Notes: generated by a model from the sequence alone, not told the origin. Shown: positions 15,332-25,623, numbered from the stretch's first letter. The stretch is DNA of 43,068 nucleotides from Bacillota bacterium (GCA_030705955.1 JAUZPL010000036.1:1-43068); one strand, 5' to 3'. A program made the numbers and translations.

Positions 15332-15628
15332 TTACCGTAAGAAGTAATTAACAATGGGAGGCAAAATTAATAGTAGTACAGAGAAGGATATTAGAAAATT
15401 AGTAACCTTTGGGTGTAGCTTGACTTTTTCTTTTCCATTATAAAAACCTGTAAATTGCCATTTGTTCCTGTAAATAATAAACAACAATAACAAAACACCT
15501 AAAAAACCAATCCATTCATATTTGGTTACACCTAATGATTTGTAAACATTGTTTAGAAAGGTATACAATAAACCCTCAAAAAAACCAAATATCAAAATGA
15601 TTCGTATTAATTCTAATATAACTCTCAT
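15332..15628 (-). CDS. Three-helix membrane protein, 98 aa
   Basis: A 98-aa integral membrane protein with helices at about residues 4-24, 38-53 and 76-94 (NFLISFSVLLLILPPIVNYF). The central loop is basic and aromatic (RNKWQFTGFYNGKEKVKLHPK). ATG has AGGGAGGG 8 bases upstream. The family is not recognised. It stands alone and converges with the merR-SDR operon. Confidence 0.75.
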   Translation of the reverse strand: MRVILELIRIILIFGFFEGLLYTFLNNVYKSLGVTKYEWIGFLGVLLLLFIIYRNKWQFTGFYNGKEKVKLHPKVTNFLISFSVLLLILPPIVNYFLR

Positions 15629-15889
15629 TCCACTGCCCTCCCTTGTATTTTAATTATACAACAAAGTAATTTGGTTTAATTTAACAAAGTTTGAAACCCT
15701 CTTACAATAATATATAACCTCCATATTAAAAGGGACTGGGGGACCTCTAATTTACTTTACCGTTAGGAAGATCAACTTTTTATACTTTGCTGATTTCTGT
15801 TGTGAGGACCCTAATGTGTAGTGTTTTTTTTCTAGTTCAACAAGAAAAAAAAACAAAATCAGCAGTTTCGAATTTGTCTTTTTTTAGGT

Positions 15890-17356
15890 TTACTTAAATA
15901 CCGGTGCGATGCGTTTTTTTGTATGCTGTTCATAGGAATAGGCAAGTTCGATTAGTCTTGGTTCACAATAGGCTTTACCGGAGAATGTTACTCCTACAGG
16001 CATTCCATTAGCCGTGTATCCCGCCGGAACAGTAATGGAAGGGTATCCTGCTTTGGCTGGTAATGCGGCTCCAAAATTATTAACAAACAATAACGCATCA
16101 AGATTGTGCTCTGCTATAACCTTATCCAGCCCAAGTTCTCTTGAATATTTCAAATCATCAACACGACTTTTCAGGTAAGAAGGATCCTCGAGACTTTCAC
16201 TTTTATTTTGTGAATCCACTAAAATGTCTTGACCAAATTTCATTCTACTTTCTGGGTCTTCCTCATTAAATTTGATGACATCCTCCAGGGTTTTCACTTT
16301 GACAGCTTCTTGAGTCTTTTTTAAATAATCATTTAAGTTGTGCTTAAACTCGAAATATAAAACATCGGATGCTAACTCTTGTTTAGGTATTGTGATTTCC
16401 TCCACAACCGCTCCTTGGGCTTTCATTTCTTCGATTGCTTCACCGACTATCTGTTTTAATTCTAGTTTTTCTTCATCTGTTCCATAAAAATAGTCATAGT
16501 CAATCCCAATTCGGGCACCATTTAATCCATCCAATCTAAGATGGCTAGTATAATCTGCAAGGGCTTTTCCTTCACTGGTTGCCGTGATTGGGTCCGTCGA
16601 GTCGACACCTGTTAATACTCCCAATGTAGTGGCTGCATCTGCAACTGTTCTTGCCATAGGACCTGCAGTGTCTTGACTCATTGCAAGGGGAACAATGCCT
16701 GTCCGGCTGATTAATCCGACTGTAGGCTTTATTCCGACAATGGAGTTTGCACTAGACGGGCTAAGGATAGATCCGGATGTTTCAGTGCCAATGGCAACCA
16801 CTGCAAAATTCGAAGCAATACTTACACCCGAACCAGAGCTTGAACCACCAACACTTCCAGCAACAAATGTTTCTGGCCCATATGGGTGTTGAACCTGTCC
16901 GCCAATTCCGCTGTATCCACTTGGAGCATCAGATGACATAAAATATGCCCATTCACTCATGTTCACTTTTCCTAAAATAATTGCCCCAGCTTCACGAAGT
17001 TTTTTTGCTACCCATGAATCTTCACTTGCATAATTATCTTTAAGAGCAATCGCTCCAGCAGTCGTCGGCATGTGGTCTTTTGTTTCAATGTTGTCTTTTA
17101 AGAGAACGGGAATTCCAAATAATGGACCATTTTGTTCTTCGTTGCGATCCTTATCGATTTCAGCTGCTATTTTCAAGGCTTCAGGATTAATGGTTAAAAC
17201 AGAGTTAAGCTTTGGTCCATTCTTATCAAACGCATTGATTCTATCTATATACATTTGCACTAATTCTACTGAAGTAATTTGTTTAGACGCCAATGCTGCT
17301 TGAATTTGAGTAATTGTTGCTTCTTCTATCTGAAATACCCCTTTTGCTTTATTCAA
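15890..17356 (-). CDS. Amidase-signature-family hydrolase
   Basis: A 488-aa amidase. TTG at 17356 is chosen because GGAGGAG lies 7 bases ahead and the product then starts next to the family's conserved FQIEEATITQIQAAL; the frame is open further up to 17425 without a ribosome binding site. The Ser-cisSer-Lys catalytic set is visible: Lys in PVLLKDNIET, the GGSSSGSG loop and the nucleophile region GTETSGSI. Amidases of this type hydrolyse carboxamides; it is not GatA, because gatC and gatB are absent. Its neighbours are a K+ regulator and an unknown membrane protein, so substrate cannot be inferred. Confidence 0.92.
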   Translation of the reverse strand: MNKAKGVFQIEEATITQIQAALASKQITSVELVQMYIDRINAFDKNGPKLNSVLTINPEALKIAAEIDKDRNEEQNGPLFGIPVLLKDNIETKDHMPTTAGAIALKDNYASEDSWVAKKLREAGAIILGKVNMSEWAYFMSSDAPSGYSGIGGQVQHPYGPETFVAGSVGGSSSGSGVSIASNFAVVAIGTETSGSILSPSSANSIVGIKPTVGLISRTGIVPLAMSQDTAGPMARTVADAATTLGVLTGVDSTDPITATSEGKALADYTSHLRLDGLNGARIGIDYDYFYGTDEEKLELKQIVGEAIEEMKAQGAVVEEITIPKQELASDVLYFEFKHNLNDYLKKTQEAVKVKTLEDVIKFNEEDPESRMKFGQDILVDSQNKSESLEDPSYLKSRVDDLKYSRELGLDKVIAEHNLDALLFVNNFGAALPAKAGYPSITVPAGYTANGMPVGVTFSGKAYCEPRLIELAYSYEQHTKKRIAPVFK

Positions 17357-17462
17357 AAAAGCTCTCCTCCGGTTTAAATATTTAGTAATTTCAAACTCTT
17401 TAAACATTATAACAATAATCCTCATCTAAAACATAGCCAAAAGATTGAAAGGCCGGCTTCCA

Positions 17463-18131
17463 TTATTCCACTGAAAAAATCGAATTCATTACCTTTTTTG
17501 TCTTTTCATCCGCTAAAAGAAGAATATGGTCACTTGGATTAATAATGGTATCTCCTCTAGGGATGATCACTTCAGTTTCATTACGTAAAATCGCAATTAA
17601 AACACAGTTAGAGGGAATATTAAGAGCTTTAATGGCTTTTGAAACGGCACCGGCTTTAGGGTTAACAGTCACCTTCGCAATGGATAGATCACCACGATTT
17701 AGCTTCATTAAAGTAGAAATATGCTCCATATCCATTTCCTCCCTAACGATATGAGCAATCATTTCTGATTGATTGATTGAAACATCAACACCCATTTCAT
17801 GGGTATACAGCCAGGCATTACGAGGATTATTAACACGGGCAACGACACGAGGTATTGCAAATTCAAACTTAGCAATGGTTGAGGCAACAAGGTTTACTTC
17901 GTCACTTCCTGTCACGGCCACCAGAACATCTGCAGATTCAATCTCTGCAGCTTCCAACGTATTAGGGCTTGTGCCACTACCAAATACAAGCATTTCCTCA
18001 TCAAAAATCCTTTTTAATTTGTCTATTTGACAGTCGCGATTTTCGATAATTTTTAAATTTATATTATTTTCTACTAGTAGCCTTCCAATATGTGAACCTG
18101 CTTTTCCTCCGCCAACAATAATTACATTCAT
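17463..18131 (-). CDS. TrkA-family K+ transport regulatory protein (RCK)
   Basis: A 222-aa cytosolic regulator with an N-terminal Rossmann RCK_N domain (VIIVGGGKAGSHIG at residues 3-16, then VTGSDEVNLVAS) and a C-terminal RCK_C domain from about residue 140 (NRGDLSIAKVTVNPKAG, ILRNETEVIIPRGDTIINPSDHILLLA). Such proteins bind nucleotides and gate Trk/Ktr-type K+ channels. No TrkH/KtrB pore gene is in the window. The strong GGGGGGATCACA ribosome binding site sits just 11 bp after the remnant of a second TrkA gene, with which it once formed a tandem pair. Confidence 0.9.
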   Translation of the reverse strand: MNVIIVGGGKAGSHIGRLLVENNINLKIIENRDCQIDKLKRIFDEEMLVFGSGTSPNTLEAAEIESADVLVAVTGSDEVNLVASTIAKFEFAIPRVVARVNNPRNAWLYTHEMGVDVSINQSEMIAHIVREEMDMEHISTLMKLNRGDLSIAKVTVNPKAGAVSKAIKALNIPSNCVLIAILRNETEVIIPRGDTIINPSDHILLLADEKTKKVMNSIFSVE

Positions 18132-18142
18132 TGTGATCCCCC

Positions 18143-18336
18143 CTATTCCAATCCTAACATTGCCTTTAACTTAACCTTCGCTGTGTTAGCCACCGCAATA
18201 TAAAGAATGTCATACGGTTCTAAAATAGTACCGGATACTGGGATAAATGCATTATTCCCACGTGAAATGGTAACGACTTATATTTCACCTATGCTTTTCA
18301 ACTCTCTTACTCTATGACCAATCAACAAAGCAGGTT
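18143..18336 (-). pseudogene. C-terminal remnant of a second TrkA/RCK protein
   Basis: The minus-strand translation LLIGHRVRELKSIGEI, a TAA stop at 18278-18280, then in the same frame VVTISRGNNAFIPVSGTILE and PYDILYIAVANTAKVKLK to a TAG at 18143. The whole is a typical RCK_C domain, with one in-frame stop in the middle. The N-terminal Rossmann part is missing: the frame runs instead into the tail of the P-type ATPase remnant, so a deletion joined the two genes. The order ATPase, TrkA, TrkA would be an ordinary ancestral operon. Confidence 0.8.
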
Positions 18337-19633
18337 TTCGATTTTTCCTGATTCCTTTTTTAAAGCCGGATTGATTTTCAGTACGACAGTTCATAACGGC
18401 GCCGATTTGACTAAAAACAATCCCAGCTAAGGTCATAGTGGTAGCCACTATATAAATTCCGCTTCCTTCTTTGACCAACCCTGTCAATGAATAGCCGTTT
18501 ATATAATTAACGAAAAAGTAAGCAAACATTGAGACAATGGATTCTAATATCCCATATCAACAGAAGGCCTTAAAAATGATTTTTTTTTTAATAAGGGTTC
18601 CATAAGGTTTCGCGGCGGCTTTTCCATAATTCCTTTTTCTGGTTCCTCTGAGCCTAATCCCAATGCAGGAACTAAATCTGTACCTAGGTCAATAAATAAA
18701 ATTTGCATGATGGTTAATGGTAAAGGAATCGCCCCTTTTGAAAATAAGAAAAACGCTGATAGGACAGCCTCAGGCATATTACTATTTAAAATATAGAGCA
18801 AAAATTTACGAATATTGTTATATACAGCACGGCCTTGTTCAACAGCATGAACAATCGAAGCAAAATTAACATCCGTTAAAATCATATCAGCCGCGCTCTT
18901 TTGCCACATCCGTACCAGAAATACCCATGGCAACTCCAATATACTTTCTGCTGTTAATCCATAATCACCGGTAATCATCACAATCCGTATTCCAGCCTTC
19001 CTGATCCCCAGAAACAGTGCTCCCAGTAAAAATGAGATTGGGAGTTTCAAAGCTTGTTAAATCATCTCTATGAATAGCATCCGAAAATTTCCGAACGGGA
19101 TTTGATTCACCCGTAAGAGCAGATTGATTGATTTGTAAATCACTCGCCTTTACAAGACGAGCATCCGCGGAAATTTTATCCCCTTCTCCAATCAACATCA
19201 CATCTCCCGGAACAAGCTGTTCGGTAAGAATTTGAACCTCTGTGCCGTCCCGAATGATACGTGCATACGACGACAGCATTCCCTTTAATGCCTCTGTTGC
19301 TTTCCCTGCACGATATTCTTGAATAAAGCTAAATATCACATTAATAATATTGACACAAAATACTGCAATGCCCAGCTCTGGCATCCTTGCAATGAAAGCA
19401 ATAGCCCCGCTAACCCACAAAAGAATCGCCATCATACTTGTGAAGTTAGCTAAAAATTGAAAAATAAGTGATTTACCCTGTTTTTCTTTGATGGTATTTT
19501 TACCATACACTTCTATTCTCTTTAATGCTTCATCCGTCGATAAACCTTCTTCCTTTGTCTCAAATAATTCAAAAACTTGACGAGGACCCAATTTAGATAG
19601 CTCTACACTCTCAAACTCTTTCTTTGCATCCAT
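18337..19633 (-). pseudogene. Decayed P-type cation-transporting ATPase
   Basis: The start is intact (ATG at 19633 after GGAGGAGC), and residues 1-209 match the N-terminal and actuator regions (SALTGESNPV, IFTGSTVSG). Near 19006 a large deletion, out of frame, removes the catalytic core: the DKTGT phosphorylation site and nucleotide-binding domain are absent. The frame resumes at IRKAGIRIVMITGDYGLTAE, another deletion near 18940 joins it to GVAMGISGTDVAK, a short frameshift precedes SAADMILTD, and after LPALGLGSEEPEKGIMEKPP a further frameshift with a TGA occurs near 18555. The last membrane segment (ATTMTLAGIVFSQIGAVMNC) is fused to the TrkA remnant. The enzyme cannot be functional. It was a Ca2+/Mg2+-type pump by residue pattern. 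Confidence 0.9.
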
Positions 19634-19806
19634 TTTTTAGCTCCTCCATATTTACAAAGATTTCTATTGCCTTAAATTTCCTGGTCATTACTCCAACGAA
19701 CATTGCTACCCTTATATGAAAATATGTTTTGGTACAAAAAGGAAATAACAGAACGTTTTGTTAATTATTTTTCGGATAAGCCTTATAAATAAAGAAATTA
19801 AGAAAC

Positions 19807-19842
19807 AACAAAAAGCTGCCGATGTTTTTTCGACAGCTTCAT
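19807..19842 (-). terminator. Terminator of the MFS exporter gene
   Basis: Plus-strand AAGCTGCCGA (19813-19822) pairs with TCGACAGCTT (19830-19839) with one mismatch; on the minus strand the stem is followed by TTTTTGTTG. It closely resembles the hairpin at 30460-30484. Confidence 0.8.
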
Positions 19843-19888
19843 AAAATATATGTGTAATTGTTTTCTGTTTAATTAGGAAAAATCCATG

Positions 19889-21430
19889 TCAAGAAGCTTC
19901 CCTTTTCTTGTCGCGCTGCAAAAAAGTGATAAGAGCAGCACCGATCGCAACGAAGGTTAACACATAAAAAATGTCATCAATTGCCTGGACGATGGAATGG
20001 AGCTGCACCTGTCCCTGAAAAAATCGAATGGCGAGTGATTTTGCCTGCGTAACGCTCATTCCCTTTAAGTGTCCATACGCTTGAATTTTTTGCATAAACT
20101 GGGTAACAGGCTGTGAAAAAATGGACAAATGGGAGGCATCTGCACTGAAATGAATCTTACTCCGCTGTGAAAGCAGTAATGACAACCAAGCAACACCGAA
20201 GGAATTGGCGATTTGATTGACTGCATTTAGAATGGCAGTACCTTGCGCTTCCATGTTGTCAGGAATCTGGTTCAGACCATTTGCTTGCAATGGCATCATG
20301 GTAATGCCGATTCCTGCTGAGCGAAGCATCAAAAGCAGTATGATTGTCGACATTGCGGTTTGTTCCGATATATGAATCATGAAGAACATAGCAATCGCCA
20401 TAATGAGAAATCCAGTTCCCGCAAGGGGTTTAATCCCTACTTTATCAAACAAGATTCCTGCAACTGGCATCAGAGCACCGGCAACAAGGGCTTGTGGCAA
20501 CAGGATTATCCCTGTTCTCATGGCACTAAAACCCATAATATTTTGCAAAAAAATAGGTAAAAGGAATAAAACGCCAAGCAGCATAATACTTGTCACAGCG
20601 ATTAATAAAAGTCCGAAGGAGAAGCCTGTATTTTTCAACAGCCTTAAATCAAGCATCGGCTCATCAATATTTAATTCCCTAAAAATAAATAACGTTAAAC
20701 TAATGATGGCAATCACAAGAAAAGGAATCACATCCGTGCTATTCCAGCCATGATCTGGTACTTCTCCAAAACCATATAAAAGAGTAGAAAAACCGACTAC
20801 TGATAAAATAAATCCTAGCAGATCAAATTTTTTTGTCAGGTTTACTTCGGAATTTTTTAAAAAGAAATAGGCTAGAAACACATCAGCAATTCCAATTGGT
20901 ACATTAATGTAAAAAATAAGGCGCCAATCCAAATACTCAGTAATGTAACCACTCAGCGTTGGGCCAACTGCCGGCGCAAACATAATCGCAATTCCAAAAA
21001 CTCCAATGGCCATCCCCCGCTTTTCCTTTGGAATCATGCGTGTGACCATGGCCATGCTGATTGGCATGAGTGCGCCTCCACCGATTGCTTGAATGATTCG
21101 AAATAAAATCATCGAACTATTGCTCCAGGCGGCACCACATAATCCTGAACCTATTGTAAAAATAGTTAAAGCAACCATAAATACTCTTTTATAGCCAAAC
21201 CGTTCGCCCAAATAACCTGTAACAGGAATAATGGAACCTACGGTTAGCGTATAGGCTGTCACTACCCATTGAATAGAGCTTTCATTCACTCCAAAAATAG
21301 TCATCATTTTTGGGATTGCCACGTTCACGATACTCGTATCAAGAACAGCCATAAATACACCCAGAATAATAACCAGCATTTGAAAACCAATTTTTTCATT
21401 CGTTTTCGTGGTAACAGTAGAAGATTCCAT
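19889..21430 (-). CDS. DHA2-family (EmrB/QacA-type) MFS multidrug exporter
   Basis: A 513-aa transporter with 14 hydrophobic helices as in the DHA2 drug:H+ antiporter family. Motif A-like residues (GYLGERFGYKRVF), motif C (GPTLSGYITEYLDWRLIFYINVPIG, read in parts) and the helix-1 signature (LDTSIVNVAIPKM) are present. ATG lies 12 bases after GGAGG. Such pumps export lipophilic drugs and dyes or metabolites. No TetR or MarR regulator or membrane-fusion protein gene is adjacent. A terminator follows, and the gene is transcribed alone. Confidence 0.92.
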   Translation of the reverse strand: MESSTVTTKTNEKIGFQMLVIILGVFMAVLDTSIVNVAIPKMMTIFGVNESSIQWVVTAYTLTVGSIIPVTGYLGERFGYKRVFMVALTIFTIGSGLCGAAWSNSSMILFRIIQAIGGGALMPISMAMVTRMIPKEKRGMAIGVFGIAIMFAPAVGPTLSGYITEYLDWRLIFYINVPIGIADVFLAYFFLKNSEVNLTKKFDLLGFILSVVGFSTLLYGFGEVPDHGWNSTDVIPFLVIAIISLTLFIFRELNIDEPMLDLRLLKNTGFSFGLLLIAVTSIMLLGVLFLLPIFLQNIMGFSAMRTGIILLPQALVAGALMPVAGILFDKVGIKPLAGTGFLIMAIAMFFMIHISEQTAMSTIILLLMLRSAGIGITMMPLQANGLNQIPDNMEAQGTAILNAVNQIANSFGVAWLSLLLSQRSKIHFSADASHLSIFSQPVTQFMQKIQAYGHLKGMSVTQAKSLAIRFFQGQVQLHSIVQAIDDIFYVLTFVAIGAALITFLQRDKKREAS

Positions 21431-21600
21431 TAAAACAACAGCCTCCGATCCTATTTAAAGAGGTATATAGTTTTTGAGTTTAATGTGTTGCCTAATCTAA
21501 ATGTTTCAAAGTGATTATACGTTTTTTTATATCTAGGATAATGTTAAATTTTTATGACGAATTAATCAAAGCAAAGATAGAGCGCCTTTTAATCCATTAA

Positions 21601-21633
21601 AAAAGAGACAATATAAAAATCATTGCCTCTTCC
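21601..21633 (-). terminator. Terminator of the chemotaxis receptor gene
   Basis: Plus-strand AAGAGACAAT (21603-21612) pairs with ATTGCCTCTT (21622-21631) with one G-U-type mismatch. On the minus strand it is followed by TTTTTTAA. It lies 14 bases past the receptor stop. Confidence 0.7.
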
Positions 21634-21644
21634 TTAAGCATATT

Positions 21645-23114
21645 TTATTCGTTTACCTGTTCTAAATCATTCATCAAATTATGTAGTTCAGTAAATCCTA
21701 TACTTATATTCGTAATTTGTTGGTTTTGTTCATAAACTCTACTTAAAATTTCCTGAACCGATGCTGTATTTTGCTGGGTGGCTGCGGAGATATTTGTAAC
21801 CTCGTTCGTAATTCCAGCCGATGATTTCTGTAGCTCTTTAATTAATTGATCAATCGTTTTAACCTGTTCAGACAGGTTAGTCGTCTGTGTACTGATTTGA
21901 GTGAATGCGTTCTTTACTTTATCTGTTTTTTCAGAGCTAGAACCTGCAGCCTCAGAAACTTTGCCAATCATCCCTCTTACCTGATTAGATTTTGATTTGA
22001 TACTTGCCAAAAATATGGAGATTTTTTCAATCGATTCCTTAGAGGTGTTTGCAAGTTTTCTGATTTCTTCTGCAACCACACCAAACCCTCTTCCATTTTC
22101 TCCGGCTCTAGCTGCTTAAATTGCCGCGTTCAGTGACAATAAATTAGTTTGTTCAGTTATGGCATTGATTAACTCCAACACTTTACCAATATTTTCAGTT
22201 TCTTTATTTAGCGTATCAAATAAAATAGCAGTATCACTCACAATATCATTCACTTCATCCATATCATTTCTTAACACATCAACCTCGAGCATTCCTTCTC
22301 TGTTTACATTTACAGTAAGATCAGTAGAAGCTTTTAAGTTAGTAGAAACATGTAATAAATGTTTCACTGAATCTTCATTGAGCTGAATAAGTTGAGTTGC
22401 ATCCACTATATTTTGTGATTGGGAGTCTATGCTTGAAGATATTTGAGAAAATGCCTCCGTTATTTCATTAGAAATCACTTCCGTTATTTTTACATCCTGA
22501 TTGAATTTAGTATTAAGACTTCCTAAGGAGGTGACCACTTTTTTTACTCCTTCTAACATACTTTCTATCTTTTGTTGAGAAGAAAGGGCTTCCTCATTGG
22601 ATTTTGACAGACCTTTTCTTAAGTTACGACTAAATCCACATTGTACAATTAGAAAAATCATAATCAATACCATGAAGATGTCTATCGGAATTAAATTTTG
22701 AACATCAAAATGCGAAAAGGCAACGCTATGAAATGTAAAAAACATAACATTTGTACCAATTATATTACTTATGCCTGTTAAAAGGGTCATCGTCCATTTC
22801 TCGTAAAAAGCAACCATGACGATAAAATAAATAGCGACGAAGAAGCTGATCATACTTGGAGCCACCATAAAACCAACCAGATTGATGAGTATGGTGCCAA
22901 TAGTGGCCATATAAACGGTTCCGACTATGAAAATTTTTCTAAAATAAAATAACGTAATTAGTAAATTTAATAAAACAAGCGGTATAACAATCGATAAAGT
23001 TTGATTTACGGGTAGTTTGTTACCCAAACAAGAAATAAGTGATAATAGGCTGGAAAGCCATGACAGAATCATAAAAATCTTATTTTGTTTCATTACAACT
23101 TCTAATTGATTCAT
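21645..23114 (-). pseudogene. Methyl-accepting chemotaxis protein with one in-frame stop
   Basis: A 490-codon frame encodes about six N-terminal membrane helices (residues 9-175), no periplasmic sensor or evident HAMP domain, and a cytoplasmic signalling domain. The conserved hairpin tip normally reads NAAIEAARAGE; here the Glu codon is TAA (22116-22118, codon 333), giving LNAAI, stop, then AARAGENGRGFGVVAEEIRKLA. Everything after the stop (156 residues) stays in frame and conserved. One base change (GAA to TAA) explains it. The truncated product lacks the CheA/CheW-binding tip. ATG at 23114 follows AAGGAG. Reinitiation or readthrough is not excluded but has no sequence support. Confidence 0.88.
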
Positions 23115-23253
23115 TTTTGAACTCCTTGTATTTGGTTATTTTATTAAAATAATTGTACATAAATTAACTGAAAAGAACCTGAATGTTTGCTGAAAATATT
23201 TACAAAATCCGACAAAATACACAATTTTGCAATTTTTATCTTATGTAAAAGTA

Positions 23254-23277
23254 AAAAACGCCAAATCTGGCGTTTTT
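23254..23277 (-). terminator. Terminator of glpABC
   Basis: AAAAACGCCA (23254-23263) and TGGCGTTTTT (23268-23277) form a perfect 10-bp stem with a 4-nt loop; T tracts on both sides make it bidirectional. It lies just past the glpC stop. Confidence 0.9.
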
Positions 23278-23282
23278 CATGT

Positions 23283-24509
23283 TTATTTGTTAGCCAGTAC
23301 CTTGTCTCCTACCAAATAAGCTTCTGCAAGTATTTCCATTGGGTGTTTCACTGGTTGATCGGTGAGTTGGTCTAGTTGGTTTTTACACATTCCGCACTCT
23401 GTTACGGTATATTCTGCATTTACATCATTTACTGTTTTGGCTAATTTATTGCCTATATTCATAGAGACATCATATTTTTCCACTTTAAATCCAAACGTCC
23501 CGCATTGCCCGCAGCACCCTGCTCCAGTATCTTGAATTTCATAGCCGGGAATAAGCTCTAAAATATCCATAGCAGGGTTTCCGATACCCTGGGCTTTCAT
23601 ATGACATGGAGCATAGTATCTTGCTTTTTCTTCTCGTGGTGCAAAATTAGTATTTAACTCACCATTTTCCATCAGCACGCGTAAATATTCATCTGCATCA
23701 TACACATGACTCGCAAGTTCCTTTGCATCCTCAGTTTGAAGGAAAGATACATACTCTTTTTTTAGTGCAAGGGTGCAGCTTGTGCAAGTAACGACTACAT
23801 CATACCCTTGACGAGTATATTCTAGAAAACGTTGAATATTAAAGTTTGCATTTTTTAGCCCCTGTTTTAATTGTCCGTTCGCAAACATGGGAACCCCACA
23901 GCATTTTTGTTCCGGTTTCACAACCTCAATTCCATTATACTCCATCACCTTAACAAAACTTGTCGCCACATTCGGCGCATTATATGTAGCATAGCAGCCT
24001 ACATAATAAGCAACCTTCCGTTTAGTAGATGCAGTCTTTTTGTTATAGAGACGATTAAAATGATTAAACCGATACTTTGGAAATAGGCGATCTGCCGGGA
24101 TTCCTACTGTCGCTTCCATCACTTTTCGAACTGGCCTCATCCCCATTGCCAAATTCGTGATAGGTGCAAAAGCAGAGGCAAGCTTTCCAACAAATTCAGC
24201 ATTGCTCAAGACAACATCACGAAATTTAGTTCCCGATAATTCCGAATGAATGGCTTTTGCATACGCAGTCAGCGTAGATACATGGACATTCTCCGGACAA
24301 GAAATATCACAGTTGCCACATAACGTACACAATTCAATCCGTTTATCATCAATGACTTGTTGATTGTCCATTAGTCTTTTTAGTTCCGGTCCTAGGTGTT
24401 TAGGACCTCCAAAATCAAAGGTTTCATTGGAAACGGGGCAATTAACTACACATGCATTGCATTTTAGGCATTTTTCAAATGTGTCTTCATGGAAAAATAG
24501 ATCAAGCAC
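23283..24509 (-). CDS. glpC: Anaerobic glycerol-3-phosphate dehydrogenase subunit C
   Basis: A 408-aa iron-sulfur subunit. Two ferredoxin-type clusters are visible: Cys14-x2-Cys17-x2-Cys20-x3-Cys24 (CLKCNACVVNCP) and Cys61-x2-Cys64-x2-Cys67-x3-Cys71 (CTLCGNCDISCP). Two CCG domains follow (KCCGVP and GAGCCGQCGTFG), as in GlpC and heterodisulfide-reductase-like subunits. It passes electrons from the GlpA/GlpB flavoproteins to the membrane quinone pool. Its start overlaps the glpB stop by 8 bases. Bacillus relatives usually have the aerobic GlpD instead. Confidence 0.92.
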   Translation of the reverse strand: MLDLFFHEDTFEKCLKCNACVVNCPVSNETFDFGGPKHLGPELKRLMDNQQVIDDKRIELCTLCGNCDISCPENVHVSTLTAYAKAIHSELSGTKFRDVVLSNAEFVGKLASAFAPITNLAMGMRPVRKVMEATVGIPADRLFPKYRFNHFNRLYNKKTASTKRKVAYYVGCYATYNAPNVATSFVKVMEYNGIEVVKPEQKCCGVPMFANGQLKQGLKNANFNIQRFLEYTRQGYDVVVTCTSCTLALKKEYVSFLQTEDAKELASHVYDADEYLRVLMENGELNTNFAPREEKARYYAPCHMKAQGIGNPAMDILELIPGYEIQDTGAGCCGQCGTFGFKVEKYDVSMNIGNKLAKTVNDVNAEYTVTECGMCKNQLDQLTDQPVKHPMEILAEAYLVGDKVLANK

Positions 24510-25623
24510 TTCGGGTCCCTCCCATCATTGGATTCTTACCTATTTTAGCTATGGCTTCATGTGCGGATAAAATAGAATATACCCCGCCTGTAATTCCATG
24601 ATGGATAACCCTTAGCCCGTTACTTGCCCCAACAGGATACAGGTTAGAAGGACAATAAAGTAGCTCCCCGCTTTCATTTGTTTCAAACCCAAGTGCCGTC
24701 TCTTTTAGACCAATCGATGTCTGTTCCAATCCACCGCCTAAAATTCCTCCCGTAGCAAGAATAAATTCTTTTCCGGATATCACACTTTCGTAGCTACCAT
24801 TTTTAATTATCAAGGAATCGATGATTTTACCATCCAGTTTACAGCCAAAAACAACTGTATTCTCATAAAATCTCACACCAAGCTGGACCGCTTCTTTTTT
24901 CAAACGTTCATGTAATCGAATTGCTGTAGCATTAGGAGGCATTCCGGGAGCTTCGGTTACCTTGGCATTAAGTTCCGTTGAAAAATGCTCGATTGTTTCT
25001 TGCCACTTTTCCATTCCAAGTGATGCAGGGAAAATAAACAAATCTGGCTGACTTATGTTCTTTTCATACATTTGCTGTTGTATTTGTCGAATACAATCGT
25101 TTCTTACTTCTGATTGATCCAATAGCCGAGCCGCATCTAACTGTGTTAAGGTCCTTTGTGAGTGTTTTCGCAATTGAACTGTAAGGGTGCTAATCATTAA
25201 TGTAGGTCGAGCCTTCTGCAAATTCTTCTGAACAAAAGTAGGCTGAAAATCCAAGATATGATCAAAGCCAACAATGACCACTCGACCTTGCTCAGGAATG
25301 GGAGAAATCGTAGCAGGATACAGGATTGTCTTTTTTACATGACCCGCCCCCGTCACAATGGAAATTGGATTCTCGATTTCCCCCTTATACGGGTACCCCA
25401 TTTTCTCCGTTAATCTTTTGAATGCTTCAATTGCTCCCTTTTGAATTGGATTCCCCTGCCAATCTTGGGTACCTGGAATAGAGTCCATTACACCAGAGGA
25501 TTGGATAATTCTTCCCGTTCCCATTGCTGCAAGTGCAGTACGTTTCCCTTGTTGTTTTGCCCAAATAGCTGAAAGAAGTCCTGACAACCCTTGACCAACC
25601 ACGATCACATCATACATGCTCAT
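24502..25623 (-). CDS. glpB: Anaerobic glycerol-3-phosphate dehydrogenase subunit B
   Basis: A 373-aa flavoprotein subunit with an N-terminal dinucleotide-binding motif (VIVVGQGLSGLLSAIWAKQQGK, with the Gly triplet at residues 10-15) and GKEFILATGGILGGGLEQ in the second half. Family GlpB proteins associate with GlpA and help transfer electrons to the GlpC clusters. It overlaps glpA by 14 bases at its start and glpC by 8 at its end, consistent with translational coupling in a glpABC operon. Confidence 0.9.
   Translation of the reverse strand: MSMYDVIVVGQGLSGLLSAIWAKQQGKRTALAAMGTGRIIQSSGVMDSIPGTQDWQGNPIQKGAIEAFKRLTEKMGYPYKGEIENPISIVTGAGHVKKTILYPATISPIPEQGRVVIVGFDHILDFQPTFVQKNLQKARPTLMISTLTVQLRKHSQRTLTQLDAARLLDQSEVRNDCIRQIQQQMYEKNISQPDLFIFPASLGMEKWQETIEHFSTELNAKVTEAPGMPPNATAIRLHERLKKEAVQLGVRFYENTVVFGCKLDGKIIDSLIIKNGSYESVISGKEFILATGGILGGGLEQTSIGLKETALGFETNESGELLYCPSNLYPVGASNGLRVIHHGITGGVYSILSAHEAIAKIGKNPMMGGTRSA

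Noticed and set aside
15890-17356. The amidases as GatA of the tRNA amidotransferase
   Set aside because: Neither this gene nor the one at 40839-42332 has gatC or gatB next to it, and their sequences look like general amidases.
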